Source of the DNA: Flavobacteriales bacterium
GTDB taxonomy: Bacteria > Bacteroidota > Bacteroidia > DT-38
Reading direction: 5' to 3'
Length of the DNA: 14,507 bases
NCBI GenBank assembly: GCA_013214975.1
Contig: JABSPR010000211.1
Location: forward strand, 1 to 14,507
Part shown: one piece after another, positions 7,272 to 14,420 of the stretch
How the letters are laid out: each line of letters begins with the position of its first letter
Position numbering within the stretch: position 1 is the first letter of the stretch
Made by a program: the position numbers and the translations under genes
Notes under the pieces: generated by a model
Told to the model about the DNA's origin: nothing
The model's input: the letters and a program-made list of their open reading frames with translations, nothing else
Database searches by the model: none

Positions 7272-7631
7272 CTACTTCTGCTCTAGAGCTTCAACGGTAC
7301 CAGTTGCAGCAGCTTTTTCTACTCTCGTAGTCTCGTAAAAATCTTTAGTCATTAAACCCGTAACCAGTATTAAAACGTTAATTGCCAAGCCTAGAATTGT
7401 TATTTTCGCAACAGTTTTAAAACTAAACAAACCTAAGTATGATATTAGTATTATCATACTAATTGAAATTGTAATAGTTAAACGAATCATGTGATCCATC
7501 GCACCATATACAGAAGCTAATGCACCTATAACAAATGTGAACATTAATAAAAATCCGGCTGTACCCAATTTATTATGCTCCATAAACACTTCCATTTCAC
7601 TCATTGATTCGTTATTACTAGAACTTGACAT
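7272..7631 (-). CDS. Three-helix membrane protein of the cox operon, function unknown
   Basis: The 119-residue product has a Ser/Glu-rich N-terminal tail (1-20), then three hydrophobic helices (about 23-44, 50-70 and 74-94) and a short Ala/Glu-rich cytoplasm-like end. I see no heme- or copper-ligand pattern beyond single histidines (H19, H47) and cannot name the family. It is the last gene before the operon's terminator and lies 63 nt after the CxxC protein, all on the same strand, which suggests a role in assembly or stability of the oxidase, by position only. Confidence 0.7.
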   Translation of the reverse strand: MSSSSNNESMSEMEVFMEHNKLGTAGFLLMFTFVIGALASVYGAMDHMIRLTITISISMIILISYLGLFSFKTVAKITILGLAINVLILVTGLMTKDFYETTRVEKAAATGTVEALEQK

Positions 7632-7694
7632 GCTTTTATTTTTTAATTCGTTTATAAATGTAGTTACTATTTAATTAAGTTAAGAGGCAAATTA

Positions 7695-7928
7695 TCAACT
7701 TTCAATATTTTCTTGTTTCATCTTATTCTTGTAAATAAAATATCCAACACCACCTATTAATAGATATGGGATAGCCATCATATATAGTATACCATTATTA
7801 ATTCCACCACCGATCCCTTCTTCATTAGATTCTATCGTTGCCTTACACATGGCACATTGAGCAGAAACATCGGACTGAATATATAATATTGCAATAAACA
7901 AGAGCAAAATTGTGATAACCGTTTTCAT
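7695..7928 (-). CDS. 77-residue exported CxxC membrane protein of the cox cluster
   Basis: The product starts with a signal-like segment (1-23, ending VSA) followed by QCAMCKA, placing a CxxC motif (C25, C28) at the expected mature N-terminus. A second hydrophobic helix spans about 46-66 with the sequence LYMMAIPYLLIGGVGYFIY, then a short basic tail. I recognise it as a small conserved Bacteroidota protein found near oxidase genes, but no function is established to my knowledge. It begins 2 nt after the SCO stop codon, implying translational coupling. Because SCO proteins use a CxxxC site to hand copper to CuA, a second periplasmic thiol pair made with it could act as its reductant or as another copper ligand; this is inference from position and motif. 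Confidence 0.8.
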   Translation of the reverse strand: MKTVITILLLFIAILYIQSDVSAQCAMCKATIESNEEGIGGGINNGILYMMAIPYLLIGGVGYFIYKNKMKQENIES

Positions 7929-7930
7929 AA

Positions 7931-8602
7931 TTATGAATTTAGTTGTTTATCCCTTTTTCTCCATTCTTCTGTTTTCAATACTTTAATGTCATCCATTAAT
8001 CGGTTTACATCTGTTGAATCACTCACATTATAATAACCCCTTATACGTCGACTTTTGTCAAACAGTAACATTTGCTGTAAATGTTTTATTGAACCTGGAG
8101 TTAATGCTTCTCCATTTAGTTCAATCATTAATCTACGATGCCCCATCAATAAACTATCACTAGTATCAATAGGCTTGAGCACGTGCCAAGTTTCGCCATT
8201 AATGTGGCATTTTGAAACATATTCATCAAAACTTTGATTCTTATCCATTCCAACCATCATCTGAACATAATGGACATCATGAGTTTTCCTATACTCATAC
8301 TGAACCTTCATTAATTTTCTAGACGACTCTGTGCATTTATACTTACAGTTGATAAAATGATATCCAATTACTACAATTTTATCATGTAGAACAGAATCGT
8401 TAAACGAAGTATTGTTCTGATCTTCAAATTCAATGTTTTGGGGAAACATTGTAATTTCTACTCCATTAACGTTAGAATTTGCAATAGGTAATGGATGGAA
8501 GTTATGTTCCGCAGAACCGAATACACCCAACAATATGATTGGGGTAATCATTATTACAAGAAGGAGTACTTTAGTTTTAACCCAAGACGTGCTTATTGCC
8601 AT
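7931..8602 (-). CDS. SCO1/SenC-type copper chaperone for cytochrome oxidase
   Basis: The 223-residue protein has one N-terminal anchor (about 10-28) and a thioredoxin-like domain outside the membrane. The copper site reads C86-K-Y-K-C90, the CxxxC of the family but without the proline usually found in this loop, and the third ligand is H174 in IKHLQQMLLFD. RRIRGYYN (185-192) matches the conserved RGxY strand. SCO proteins deliver copper to, or reduce the cysteines of, the CuA site of subunit II, which is encoded in the same operon (288-CNKIC-292 of subunit II). It starts 9 nt after the subunit IV stop and ends 2 nt before the CxxC protein. The overall sequence is divergent, but ligands and context agree. 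Confidence 0.88.
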   Translation of the reverse strand: MAISTSWVKTKVLLLVIMITPIILLGVFGSAEHNFHPLPIANSNVNGVEITMFPQNIEFEDQNNTSFNDSVLHDKIVVIGYHFINCKYKCTESSRKLMKVQYEYRKTHDVHYVQMMVGMDKNQSFDEYVSKCHINGETWHVLKPIDTSDSLLMGHRRLMIELNGEALTPGSIKHLQQMLLFDKSRRIRGYYNVSDSTDVNRLMDDIKVLKTEEWRKRDKQLNS

Positions 8603-8611
8603 CGATGCCTA

Positions 8612-8980
8612 TTACCACAAGTACATTAATCTACCGTCGCCAGCCAACCAAGCTTCATTAAAAACGATAAAAACTAAGTACAAGATAAAAGATGTGTAAG
8701 GAACAAGTAACACATACTTAAATCCTTTTCGTTCTTCTCCAAGGTGCATAAAGCTCATGATAATCATGCCAGCTTTAATTAATGTAAGGACGATGAAACC
8801 GATTTTAATCATCTCCCATCCCATTCCATTTTTGGCTCCCCAAACACCCATACCTACTTCAATAAGAGTAAGTAAACTTAGAATGCCAGTGATTTTAAAA
8901 ATTTCTTTTCTTAATTCTACACCTTTCTCTTCGCTATGCTCTGCACCTAACGAATATTCTATAATGTCATCTCTTTCCAT
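8612..8980 (-). CDS. Cytochrome c oxidase subunit IV (bacterial type)
   Basis: This 122-residue protein has a charged N-terminus (1-25) and three transmembrane helices (about 30-50, 58-78 and 87-110). Helix two ends MSFMHLGEERKGFKY, the conserved F-M-H-L-x-E patch of the prokaryotic subunit IV family (COX4_pro/CyoD-like). It is thought to help subunit I and III assembly. It follows subunit III by 18 nt and precedes SCO by 9 nt, the standard order in this operon type. Confidence 0.85.
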   Translation of the reverse strand: MERDDIIEYSLGAEHSEEKGVELRKEIFKITGILSLLTLIEVGMGVWGAKNGMGWEMIKIGFIVLTLIKAGMIIMSFMHLGEERKGFKYVLLVPYTSFILYLVFIVFNEAWLAGDGRLMYLW

Positions 8981-8998
8981 AGTAGTAGTCTTTTAAGC

Positions 8999-9868
8999 TT
9001 ACAATAAGTAAAACGCGGTGAATACAAATACCCAAACCAAATCCACAAAATGCCAGTACAATCCTGTTTTTTCAACCATTTCGTAATGTCCTCTTTTATG
9101 GTATATACCTTTCGCTACACCAATTAGAATAATGATATTTATTAATATACCACTTGAAACGTGAAACCCGTGAAATCCTGTAATAAAGAAGAAGAAATCG
9201 GCGTATTGCTGCGGACCATATTCATTCTCTGTAAGGTTAGCACCATGAACATGATGACCTTCTTCTATTTTTGTAACAGCTGTTGCCCCCGTATAAACAT
9301 CATCAACCTTAACTCCTCCAGCAGTAACTCCAGTAACTCTAAATTCAGCATCATCAGTCCACTCCGCAATTTTATGCGCATGGTCATCAGAACTTTCATA
9401 AATATTTCCTCTTGTTCCATCTATATATGTATACACACCTTCTTCTGTTCCATGAATAAAGTGTCCCCATTCCCAAACTTGAGAAAGAACAAAGAACAAA
9501 CCTCCAATCACAGTCATACCTAGCCAAAACTGAACTCCTTTCTTATCTAACCTATGACCTGCTTCAACGGCTAATACCATTGTAACAGAACTTACAATTA
9601 GAATAAATGTCATTAACGCTACATACATCAATGGTAGATTAGCATGTCCTGTAAAAGGGAATGCATGAAATACATCTTCAGCAGCAGGCCATACATCTAC
9701 GTATTTCTGACGAGCAAAACCAAGTGCAGTTAACAAACCACCAAATGTTAGCGCATCTGATACTAAGAAAAACCACATCATCATTTTTCCATAACTCATA
9801 CTGAATGGTGATCTGCCACCTTCCCAGAGTTCTTCTTGCGAAATGTCTTTTGTTACTTCTCCTGCCAT
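8999..9868 (-). CDS. ctaE: Cytochrome c oxidase subunit III (long form)
   Basis: The 289-residue protein carries the subunit III fold: MMMWFFLVSDALTFGG (29-44), SQVWEWGHF (129-137), GFHGFHVSSG (231-240) and the C-terminal GLYWHFVDLVWVFVF (269-283). Between helices there is a hydrophilic insertion (about 138-222) rich in Asp, Glu, His and Gly, larger than in proteobacterial homologs; I regard it as a lineage feature. It lies 39 nt downstream of subunit I. Together with the short form at 6281-6865 this gives the organism two subunit III-type proteins in this locus. Confidence 0.93.
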   Translation of the reverse strand: MAGEVTKDISQEELWEGGRSPFSMSYGKMMMWFFLVSDALTFGGLLTALGFARQKYVDVWPAAEDVFHAFPFTGHANLPLMYVALMTFILIVSSVTMVLAVEAGHRLDKKGVQFWLGMTVIGGLFFVLSQVWEWGHFIHGTEEGVYTYIDGTRGNIYESSDDHAHKIAEWTDDAEFRVTGVTAGGVKVDDVYTGATAVTKIEEGHHVHGANLTENEYGPQQYADFFFFITGFHGFHVSSGILINIIILIGVAKGIYHKRGHYEMVEKTGLYWHFVDLVWVFVFTAFYLL

Positions 9869-9907
9869 TGTAATTTATTTAGCTATTAAATAATTTTCTT
9901 AATTCTA

Positions 9908-11683
9908 TTAGTGATAATCCTCACCCATATCTTTTTCTCCTTCTGCCAAAGCTTCAGTCTGAAGACAGAAATCTTCTGGTTTACCAGGCTTAGAGTAATC
10001 ATATGCCCATCTTTTTACAATTGGCAACGGTCCATTCCAGTTACCATGTATATGTTCTACCGGTGTAGTCCATTCCAATGTATTTGCTCTCCATGGATTC
10101 TGAACAGCCTTTTCACCTTTAAAGATGCTATAGAAGAAGTTCACTAAGAAAATCCCTTGAGATATAGTTCCACCTATTGCAAAAATAGATACTAAGAAGT
10201 TAAGATCAACAAAGTCATCCTGGAAAGGGAACTCTGTGTTTGAGTAATATCGTCTAGGAACACCTGCTAATCCTAAGAAATGCTGCGGAAAGAATGTACC
10301 ATAAGCACAGATAAACGTGAACCAGAAATGAATATACCCCCAAGTCTTGTTCATCATTCTTCCATACAACTTAGGATACCAGTGATATACACCTGCAAAC
10401 ATCGCAAGTACTGCAGATAATCCCATTACAATATGGAAGTGAGCCACAACGAAATATGTATCGTGTAAGTTGATGTCAAGTGCATTATCCGCTAAGATAA
10501 TTCCTGTTACACCACCAGTAATAAAAGTTGACACCATTCCAATTGCAAAGCACATTGCTGGCGTGAATTGAATATTACCTCTAAACAACGTTGCCAAATA
10601 GTTAAACACCTTAACTGCTGAAGGAATTGCTATCAACAATGTTGTAAACGTAAATACAGCACCGATAAAAGGATTCATTCCTGTAACAAACATATGGTGT
10701 CCCCATACAATAAACGATAAGAATGCAATCGCCATTATAGAGTATACCATTGCTTTGTATCCAAATATTGGTTTTCTAGAGTTAACCGAAATTACCTCAG
10801 AAGCTAAGCCTAACGCCGGTAAAATAATAATGTATACCTCTGGGTGACCTAAGAACCAAAACAAATGTTCAAATAATATTGGACTACCACCCTGAGCAGG
10901 TATTGCCTCTCCTGCGATAAAAATATCAGACAAGTAGAATGCAGTTCCGAATGTTCTATCGAAGATTAATAATACTACACAAGCAAACAATACCGGGAAA
11001 GAAAGTACTCCAAGAACAGCTGTAAAGAATATAGCCCACATAGGTAAAGGCATTCTATACATAGTCATTCCTTTAGTTCTAAGGTTAATTACAGTAACAA
11101 TGTAATTAAGACCTCCTAATAAAGAAGAAACAACAAATAAAGACATTGCTGATAACCATAAATCCATCCCCATTCCTGATCCAGGCATTGCTTCAGGTAA
11201 TGCACTTAATGGAGGATATACTGTCCAACCACCAGATGCTGGTCCGCCAGTAACAAAAAACGAAGAGATCAATATAACAGTAGCACCGAAGAAAAACCAG
11301 TACGAAAGCATATTCATAAAACCAGATGCCATATCTCTACATCCCAATTGTAATGGAATAAGAAGATTTGCGAAAGTTCCACTTAAACCAGCAGTAAGAA
11401 GCCAGAATACCATGATTGTACCATGTAAAGTAACCAATGCCAAATACATATTAGGATCCATAATGCCATTTGGTGCCCAACCATCTCCTAAGAAAAAATT
11501 AAGAACTGCAGAAGGTTCTCCTGGGTTACCTAATTGGATTCTAAACAAAGAAGCCATTATTGTTCCAATAGTAGCCATAAATATTCCTGTTATAAGGAAT
11601 TGCTTAGAGATCATTTTATGATCTTGGCTAAATATGTAATGCGTTATAAAACTTTCTTTGTGGTGGTGTCCGTGATCGCTCAT
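9908..11683 (-). CDS. ctaD: Cytochrome c oxidase subunit I, A-type heme-copper oxidase
   Basis: This 591-residue protein is the catalytic core that reduces O2 to water and pumps protons. Twelve hydrophobic helices are apparent. Ligands seen: H87 (low-spin heme, in TLHGT), H280 of GHPEVY with Y284 (the His-Tyr cross-link and CuB), H329-H330 (CuB), H415 (heme a3) and H417 (low-spin heme) in VVAHFHI. The D-channel ends at E282, and D117 in CRDMA matches its entrance; K358 in IPSAVKVF is the K-channel lysine. These mark the A1 subtype. The N-terminus is His-rich (MSDHGHHHKE). The gene follows subunit II by 29 nt and is intact, with no frame damage over 1.8 kb. Confidence 0.97.
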   Translation of the reverse strand: MSDHGHHHKESFITHYIFSQDHKMISKQFLITGIFMATIGTIMASLFRIQLGNPGEPSAVLNFFLGDGWAPNGIMDPNMYLALVTLHGTIMVFWLLTAGLSGTFANLLIPLQLGCRDMASGFMNMLSYWFFFGATVILISSFFVTGGPASGGWTVYPPLSALPEAMPGSGMGMDLWLSAMSLFVVSSLLGGLNYIVTVINLRTKGMTMYRMPLPMWAIFFTAVLGVLSFPVLFACVVLLIFDRTFGTAFYLSDIFIAGEAIPAQGGSPILFEHLFWFLGHPEVYIIILPALGLASEVISVNSRKPIFGYKAMVYSIMAIAFLSFIVWGHHMFVTGMNPFIGAVFTFTTLLIAIPSAVKVFNYLATLFRGNIQFTPAMCFAIGMVSTFITGGVTGIILADNALDINLHDTYFVVAHFHIVMGLSAVLAMFAGVYHWYPKLYGRMMNKTWGYIHFWFTFICAYGTFFPQHFLGLAGVPRRYYSNTEFPFQDDFVDLNFLVSIFAIGGTISQGIFLVNFFYSIFKGEKAVQNPWRANTLEWTTPVEHIHGNWNGPLPIVKRWAYDYSKPGKPEDFCLQTEALAEGEKDMGEDYH

Positions 11684-11712
11684 AATAAACTAATCTTTAC
11701 TCTAATATTCAA

Positions 11713-12756
11713 TTATTTTAATGCTAGTCCAGCTGTAACAACAGTTGTTTCCTCTTTGGTATCTTCTGCAACTGCTATCATTCCTTTCTCAGTAACATTC
11801 TTTTGTTCAGCTAACCAAGCTTCGTAATCTTCTTGCGTATCCACAATTACATCCATTTGCATGTTAAAGTGTGTTGCTCCGCAAATCTTATTACAATATA
11901 GTAAGTAGTTAAACTCATCATTACCTAACTCTTCTCTCATTTGAGCAGTAGTCTTAGTAGGAACAAAGTGAAATCTAGTTGTCATCCCTGGTACACAGTT
12001 CATTTGAACTCTAAAATGAGGCAGGTATGCACTATGTATAACATCCTGAGATCTCATCTGTAAATTGATCGATTTCCCGACCGGAATATGAAATTCTCCT
12101 TTAACAACTACGTCATCATGTCCTCTTTCATCCGTAGCATCTATTCCCATATAATTCATGCCTTCTATCAAAAGATAGTTTAAAGAACCTAACTCATTAT
12201 CATCACCTGTATACCTAGCACTCCAATCAAACTGCTTAGCATATAATTCAATTACTATTCCATCTGCAGGTGCTGGCGATGTTATCTCTTCCCAAGTACT
12301 TAATCCCCATATAATAATTATAGTTAATGGAATACAAGGAGCAATTGTCCATGCCAACTCTAATTTATGATTAACCGGAATATATTCAGCTTTAGAATCA
12401 TCTCTACCTCTATATCTAAGTGTTAATCCAAATAGGATTGTGATACAAATAACAAAAATCGCGGAAACAAATATTAAGTTAAAATTCATTAGATCATCAA
12501 TAACAGCTCCGTGTATTGAGGATGCAGGAGGCAAAATCAATCCCCAGTACCTCTCCATATTGTATATAAAGAAGCCAAATAGAGCTAACATGAATATGAA
12601 GAATAAATTTGCTTGAAGTTTATTCTCTCCTTCAGTAACAACAGTATTCTTATTGTTTGGACCGTCAAGCTCTCTAATCAACTCGTAAACCCTAAAGATC
12701 TGAGACACTACTATGTAGGCTACAACCGCAATGGCAACTATTAATACTGCATTCAT
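11713..12756 (-). CDS. ctaC: Cytochrome c oxidase subunit II with CuA domain
   Basis: The 347-residue protein takes electrons from cytochrome c through its dinuclear CuA centre. Hydrophobic segments near 3-20, 50-66, 92-114 and 134-154 anchor it; the first two are extra compared with the usual two-helix form. The cupredoxin domain (about 165-310) has CuA ligands H241 (VIHSAY), C288 and C292 (CNKIC), H296 and M299. The glutamate usually found between the cysteines, whose backbone carbonyl binds copper, is K290. The aromatic electron-entry region is FDWSARY (176-182). No fused cytochrome c domain is present; the last 35 residues are acidic. It is the first gene of the operon, with a 370-bp gap to divergent miaA. 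Confidence 0.95.
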   Translation of the reverse strand: MNAVLIVAIAVVAYIVVSQIFRVYELIRELDGPNNKNTVVTEGENKLQANLFFIFMLALFGFFIYNMERYWGLILPPASSIHGAVIDDLMNFNLIFVSAIFVICITILFGLTLRYRGRDDSKAEYIPVNHKLELAWTIAPCIPLTIIIIWGLSTWEEITSPAPADGIVIELYAKQFDWSARYTGDDNELGSLNYLLIEGMNYMGIDATDERGHDDVVVKGEFHIPVGKSINLQMRSQDVIHSAYLPHFRVQMNCVPGMTTRFHFVPTKTTAQMREELGNDEFNYLLYCNKICGATHFNMQMDVIVDTQEDYEAWLAEQKNVTEKGMIAVAEDTKEETTVVTAGLALK

Positions 12757-13126
12757 GTTATATAATATTATGATTTGATAAACTGATTATGTTCTTGATA
12801 GTTACGCAAGATATATGCAACATCATATGGATAGGTGTACTACTCAATTTTACCTTTTTATTAAATACATTTTAAACCGATTATTTTCAGAAATGTTCCG
12901 AAATCTCATCAGTTTTCTATATACTAACGACGCCAAAATTAACCAATATTTAATCTCAAGCAAGTCAATAGTATATTTTCTTTATGAACAGATGAGTGTG
13001 CATTACAGAGAGTATTTTACATTGTTTTCCTAACTATTTCATAAATAGAAAAATAACAACGGGTTATATCGGTCATACAATACGGTTTCATCTTCATGCT
13101 TATTTTTTAATTATTAATATTGTTCA
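12757..13126 (+). other. AT-rich intergenic gap between the cox operon and miaA
   Basis: This 370-bp divergent gap should hold promoters for the cox operon (leftward) and miaA (rightward). I see no exact TAnnTTTG box in a convincing position for either, no terminator and no tRNA. A 72-codon frame at 12815-13033 has a composition of Phe, Tyr, Leu and Ile typical of AT-rich noncoding DNA and no family resemblance, so I treat it as chance. Confidence 0.6.
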
Positions 13127-14017
13127 ATGATTACTATTATCGGTCCGACAGCCTCGGGGAAAACAAAACTTGCCATTAAGATTGCCGAAAATCTTAATGG
13201 TGAAATAATAAGTGGCGACTCTAGACAGATTTACCGAAGAATGAATATTGGTACCGGTAAAGATCTAAACGAATATAAAGACACCCCCTATCATCTTATA
13301 GATATTGAAGAACCCGGGGAAGAGTATAATCTATTTCGTTATCAGAGAGATTTTCACAAAGCATTTAATAATGTAACGAAGCGAGACAAACATCCTATCC
13401 TATGCGGCGGAACAGGAATGTATATTAGTGCAATTCTGGAAGGTTATGAATTGGATAATGTTCCATTTGATATCGATTTCAGAAAAACATTAGAAGCAAA
13501 AACAGAAACCGAGTTGGTGAAATTATTAAAGACCTTTGGCCCTCTACATAATAAATCAGACATCTCTTCCATGAAAAGATTAATTCGAGCTATTGAAATT
13601 GCGACTTTCTCAAAAGCTAATACGCTAGAGAAAAACAATTACCCACCAGTTAAATCTCTTATCTATGGAATAGACATCCCAAGAGATGTGCTCAAAAAAA
13701 GAATTACATCTAGACTTACAGAAAGGTTAGAGAATGGAATGATAGAGGAAGTAGAAGGATTGCTTAGTGAAGGTCTTACTCATGATCAATTAAAATTTTA
13801 CGGTTTAGAGTATAAGTTTGTCACACAGTTTTTGAGTAATGAATTAAATAGAAATGACATGTTCCAAAAACTCAACTCAGCTATTCACCAATATGCTAAA
13901 AGGCAAATGACATGGTTTCGAAGAATGGAGAAAAAGGGCCATACTATCACCTGGATCGATTACATATTAAGTGATTCTGAAAAGTCGAGACTTATTACCC
14001 AAGAGTTGAATAGGTAA
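13127..14017 (+). CDS. miaA: tRNA dimethylallyltransferase
   Basis: MiaA transfers the dimethylallyl group from DMAPP to N6 of A37 in tRNAs that read codons starting with U. The 296-residue protein shows the P-loop GPTASGKT (6-13), the catalytic DSRQIY (31-36), GGTGMYI (94-100), KRLIRAIEI (150-158) and the C-terminal QYAKRQMTWFRR (255-266). It is slightly shorter than the usual 300-316 residues because the start lies only five residues before the P-loop; an in-frame TAA at 13115-13117 rules out a longer start. The KDLNEY...PYHLIDI segment (45-60) resembles the second, divergent MiaA type I recall from Bacteroidota with two copies. It has no operon partner here. Confidence 0.95.
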   Translation: MITIIGPTASGKTKLAIKIAENLNGEIISGDSRQIYRRMNIGTGKDLNEYKDTPYHLIDIEEPGEEYNLFRYQRDFHKAFNNVTKRDKHPILCGGTGMYISAILEGYELDNVPFDIDFRKTLEAKTETELVKLLKTFGPLHNKSDISSMKRLIRAIEIATFSKANTLEKNNYPPVKSLIYGIDIPRDVLKKRITSRLTERLENGMIEEVEGLLSEGLTHDQLKFYGLEYKFVTQFLSNELNRNDMFQKLNSAIHQYAKRQMTWFRRMEKKGHTITWIDYILSDSEKSRLITQELNR

Positions 14018-14058
14018 ATCACACTATTATTTACCCTGCTTTTTAAGCGTAATTGCGG

Positions 14059-14175
14059 AGTAACATCTTAAAGATTCATCCCGTTAAAGAGGATAGGAAA
14101 TTCGTTTCCTTTCAAATTCTCTCAATGCTTGTTTGGTTAGAATATAGGGGCTTCGCGGCCCCTATATCTTTTTGT
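14059..14175 (+). repeat. Structured 117-nt repeat, copy A
   Basis: This is the first of three near-identical direct repeats. It starts AGTAACATCTTAAAG and ends TATCTTTTTGT. Inside is a hairpin of AGGAAA (14095-14100), loop TTCG and TTTCCT (14105-14110), extended by an outer stem of 14088-14094 with 14116-14122 (one G-T pair) across a five-base bulge. A terminator-like hairpin closes the unit. It begins about 40 nt after miaA. Copies A and B differ at only two positions before the final hairpin. Confidence 0.85.
14142..14173 (+). terminator. Terminator-like hairpin closing repeat copy A
   Basis: A perfect 10-bp stem, ATATAGGGGC (14142-14151) with GCCCCTATAT (14158-14167), closes a TTCGCG loop and is followed by C and five T's. 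It may also serve as the terminator of miaA, for which no other is visible. Confidence 0.8.
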
Positions 14176-14188
14176 ATTAGCCGGTAAA

Positions 14189-14196
14189 TACCTTTG
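14189..14196 (+). promoter_or_regulatory. Possible -7 box between repeat copies A and B
   Basis: TACCTTTG matches TAnnTTTG exactly and is followed by CAAAAACC. It lies 29 nt before the start of copy B. The nearest TTG is only 14 nt upstream and lies in the T-tract of copy A, so the -33 element is weak. If used, transcription would begin a few bases before copy B. Confidence 0.45.
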
Positions 14197-14217
14197 CAAA
14201 AACCAGTAAAAACACGT

Positions 14218-14334
14218 AGTAACTTCTTAAAGATTCATTCCGTTAAAGAGGATAGGAAATTCGTTTCCTTTCAAATTCTCTCAATGCTTGTTTGGTTAGA
14301 ATACGGGGACTTCGCGGTCCCCGTATCTTTTTGT
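14218..14334 (+). repeat. Structured 117-nt repeat, copy B
   Basis: Same length and layout as copy A, beginning 159 nt after it, with a 42-nt spacer of unrelated sequence between them. The inner hairpin and its outer stem are unchanged. Differences fall at the seventh base (A to T), in CATCCC/CATTCC and in the terminal stem, where each change is matched on the other side. Confidence 0.85.
14301..14332 (+). terminator. Terminator-like hairpin closing repeat copy B
   Basis: Stem ATACGGGGAC (14301-14310) pairs perfectly with GTCCCCGTAT (14317-14326) around a TTCGCG loop, followed by C and five T's. Relative to copy A three base pairs have changed on both sides at once. Confidence 0.8.
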
Positions 14335-14420
14335 CAAACGCATAGAAAAATCACTTTATTATCAATTATAAGCTATCCTAATCAGGGGTTTACAAGGCTA
14401 AAAATTAAGTTAATTCGCGT

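Noticed and set aside
9161..9523. 120-codon plus-strand frame opposite subunit III
   Set aside because: It is antisense to the well-conserved subunit III gene and has a Ser/Asn/Cys-rich composition expected of a shadow frame.
12815..13033. 72-codon plus-strand frame in the gap before miaA
   Set aside because: Composition is typical of AT-rich noncoding DNA, there is no motif, and no start context is visible.
14131..14175. tRNA gene in the repeats
   Set aside because: Only a D-arm-like string is present; there is no acceptor stem, T-arm or CCA region at the right distance.
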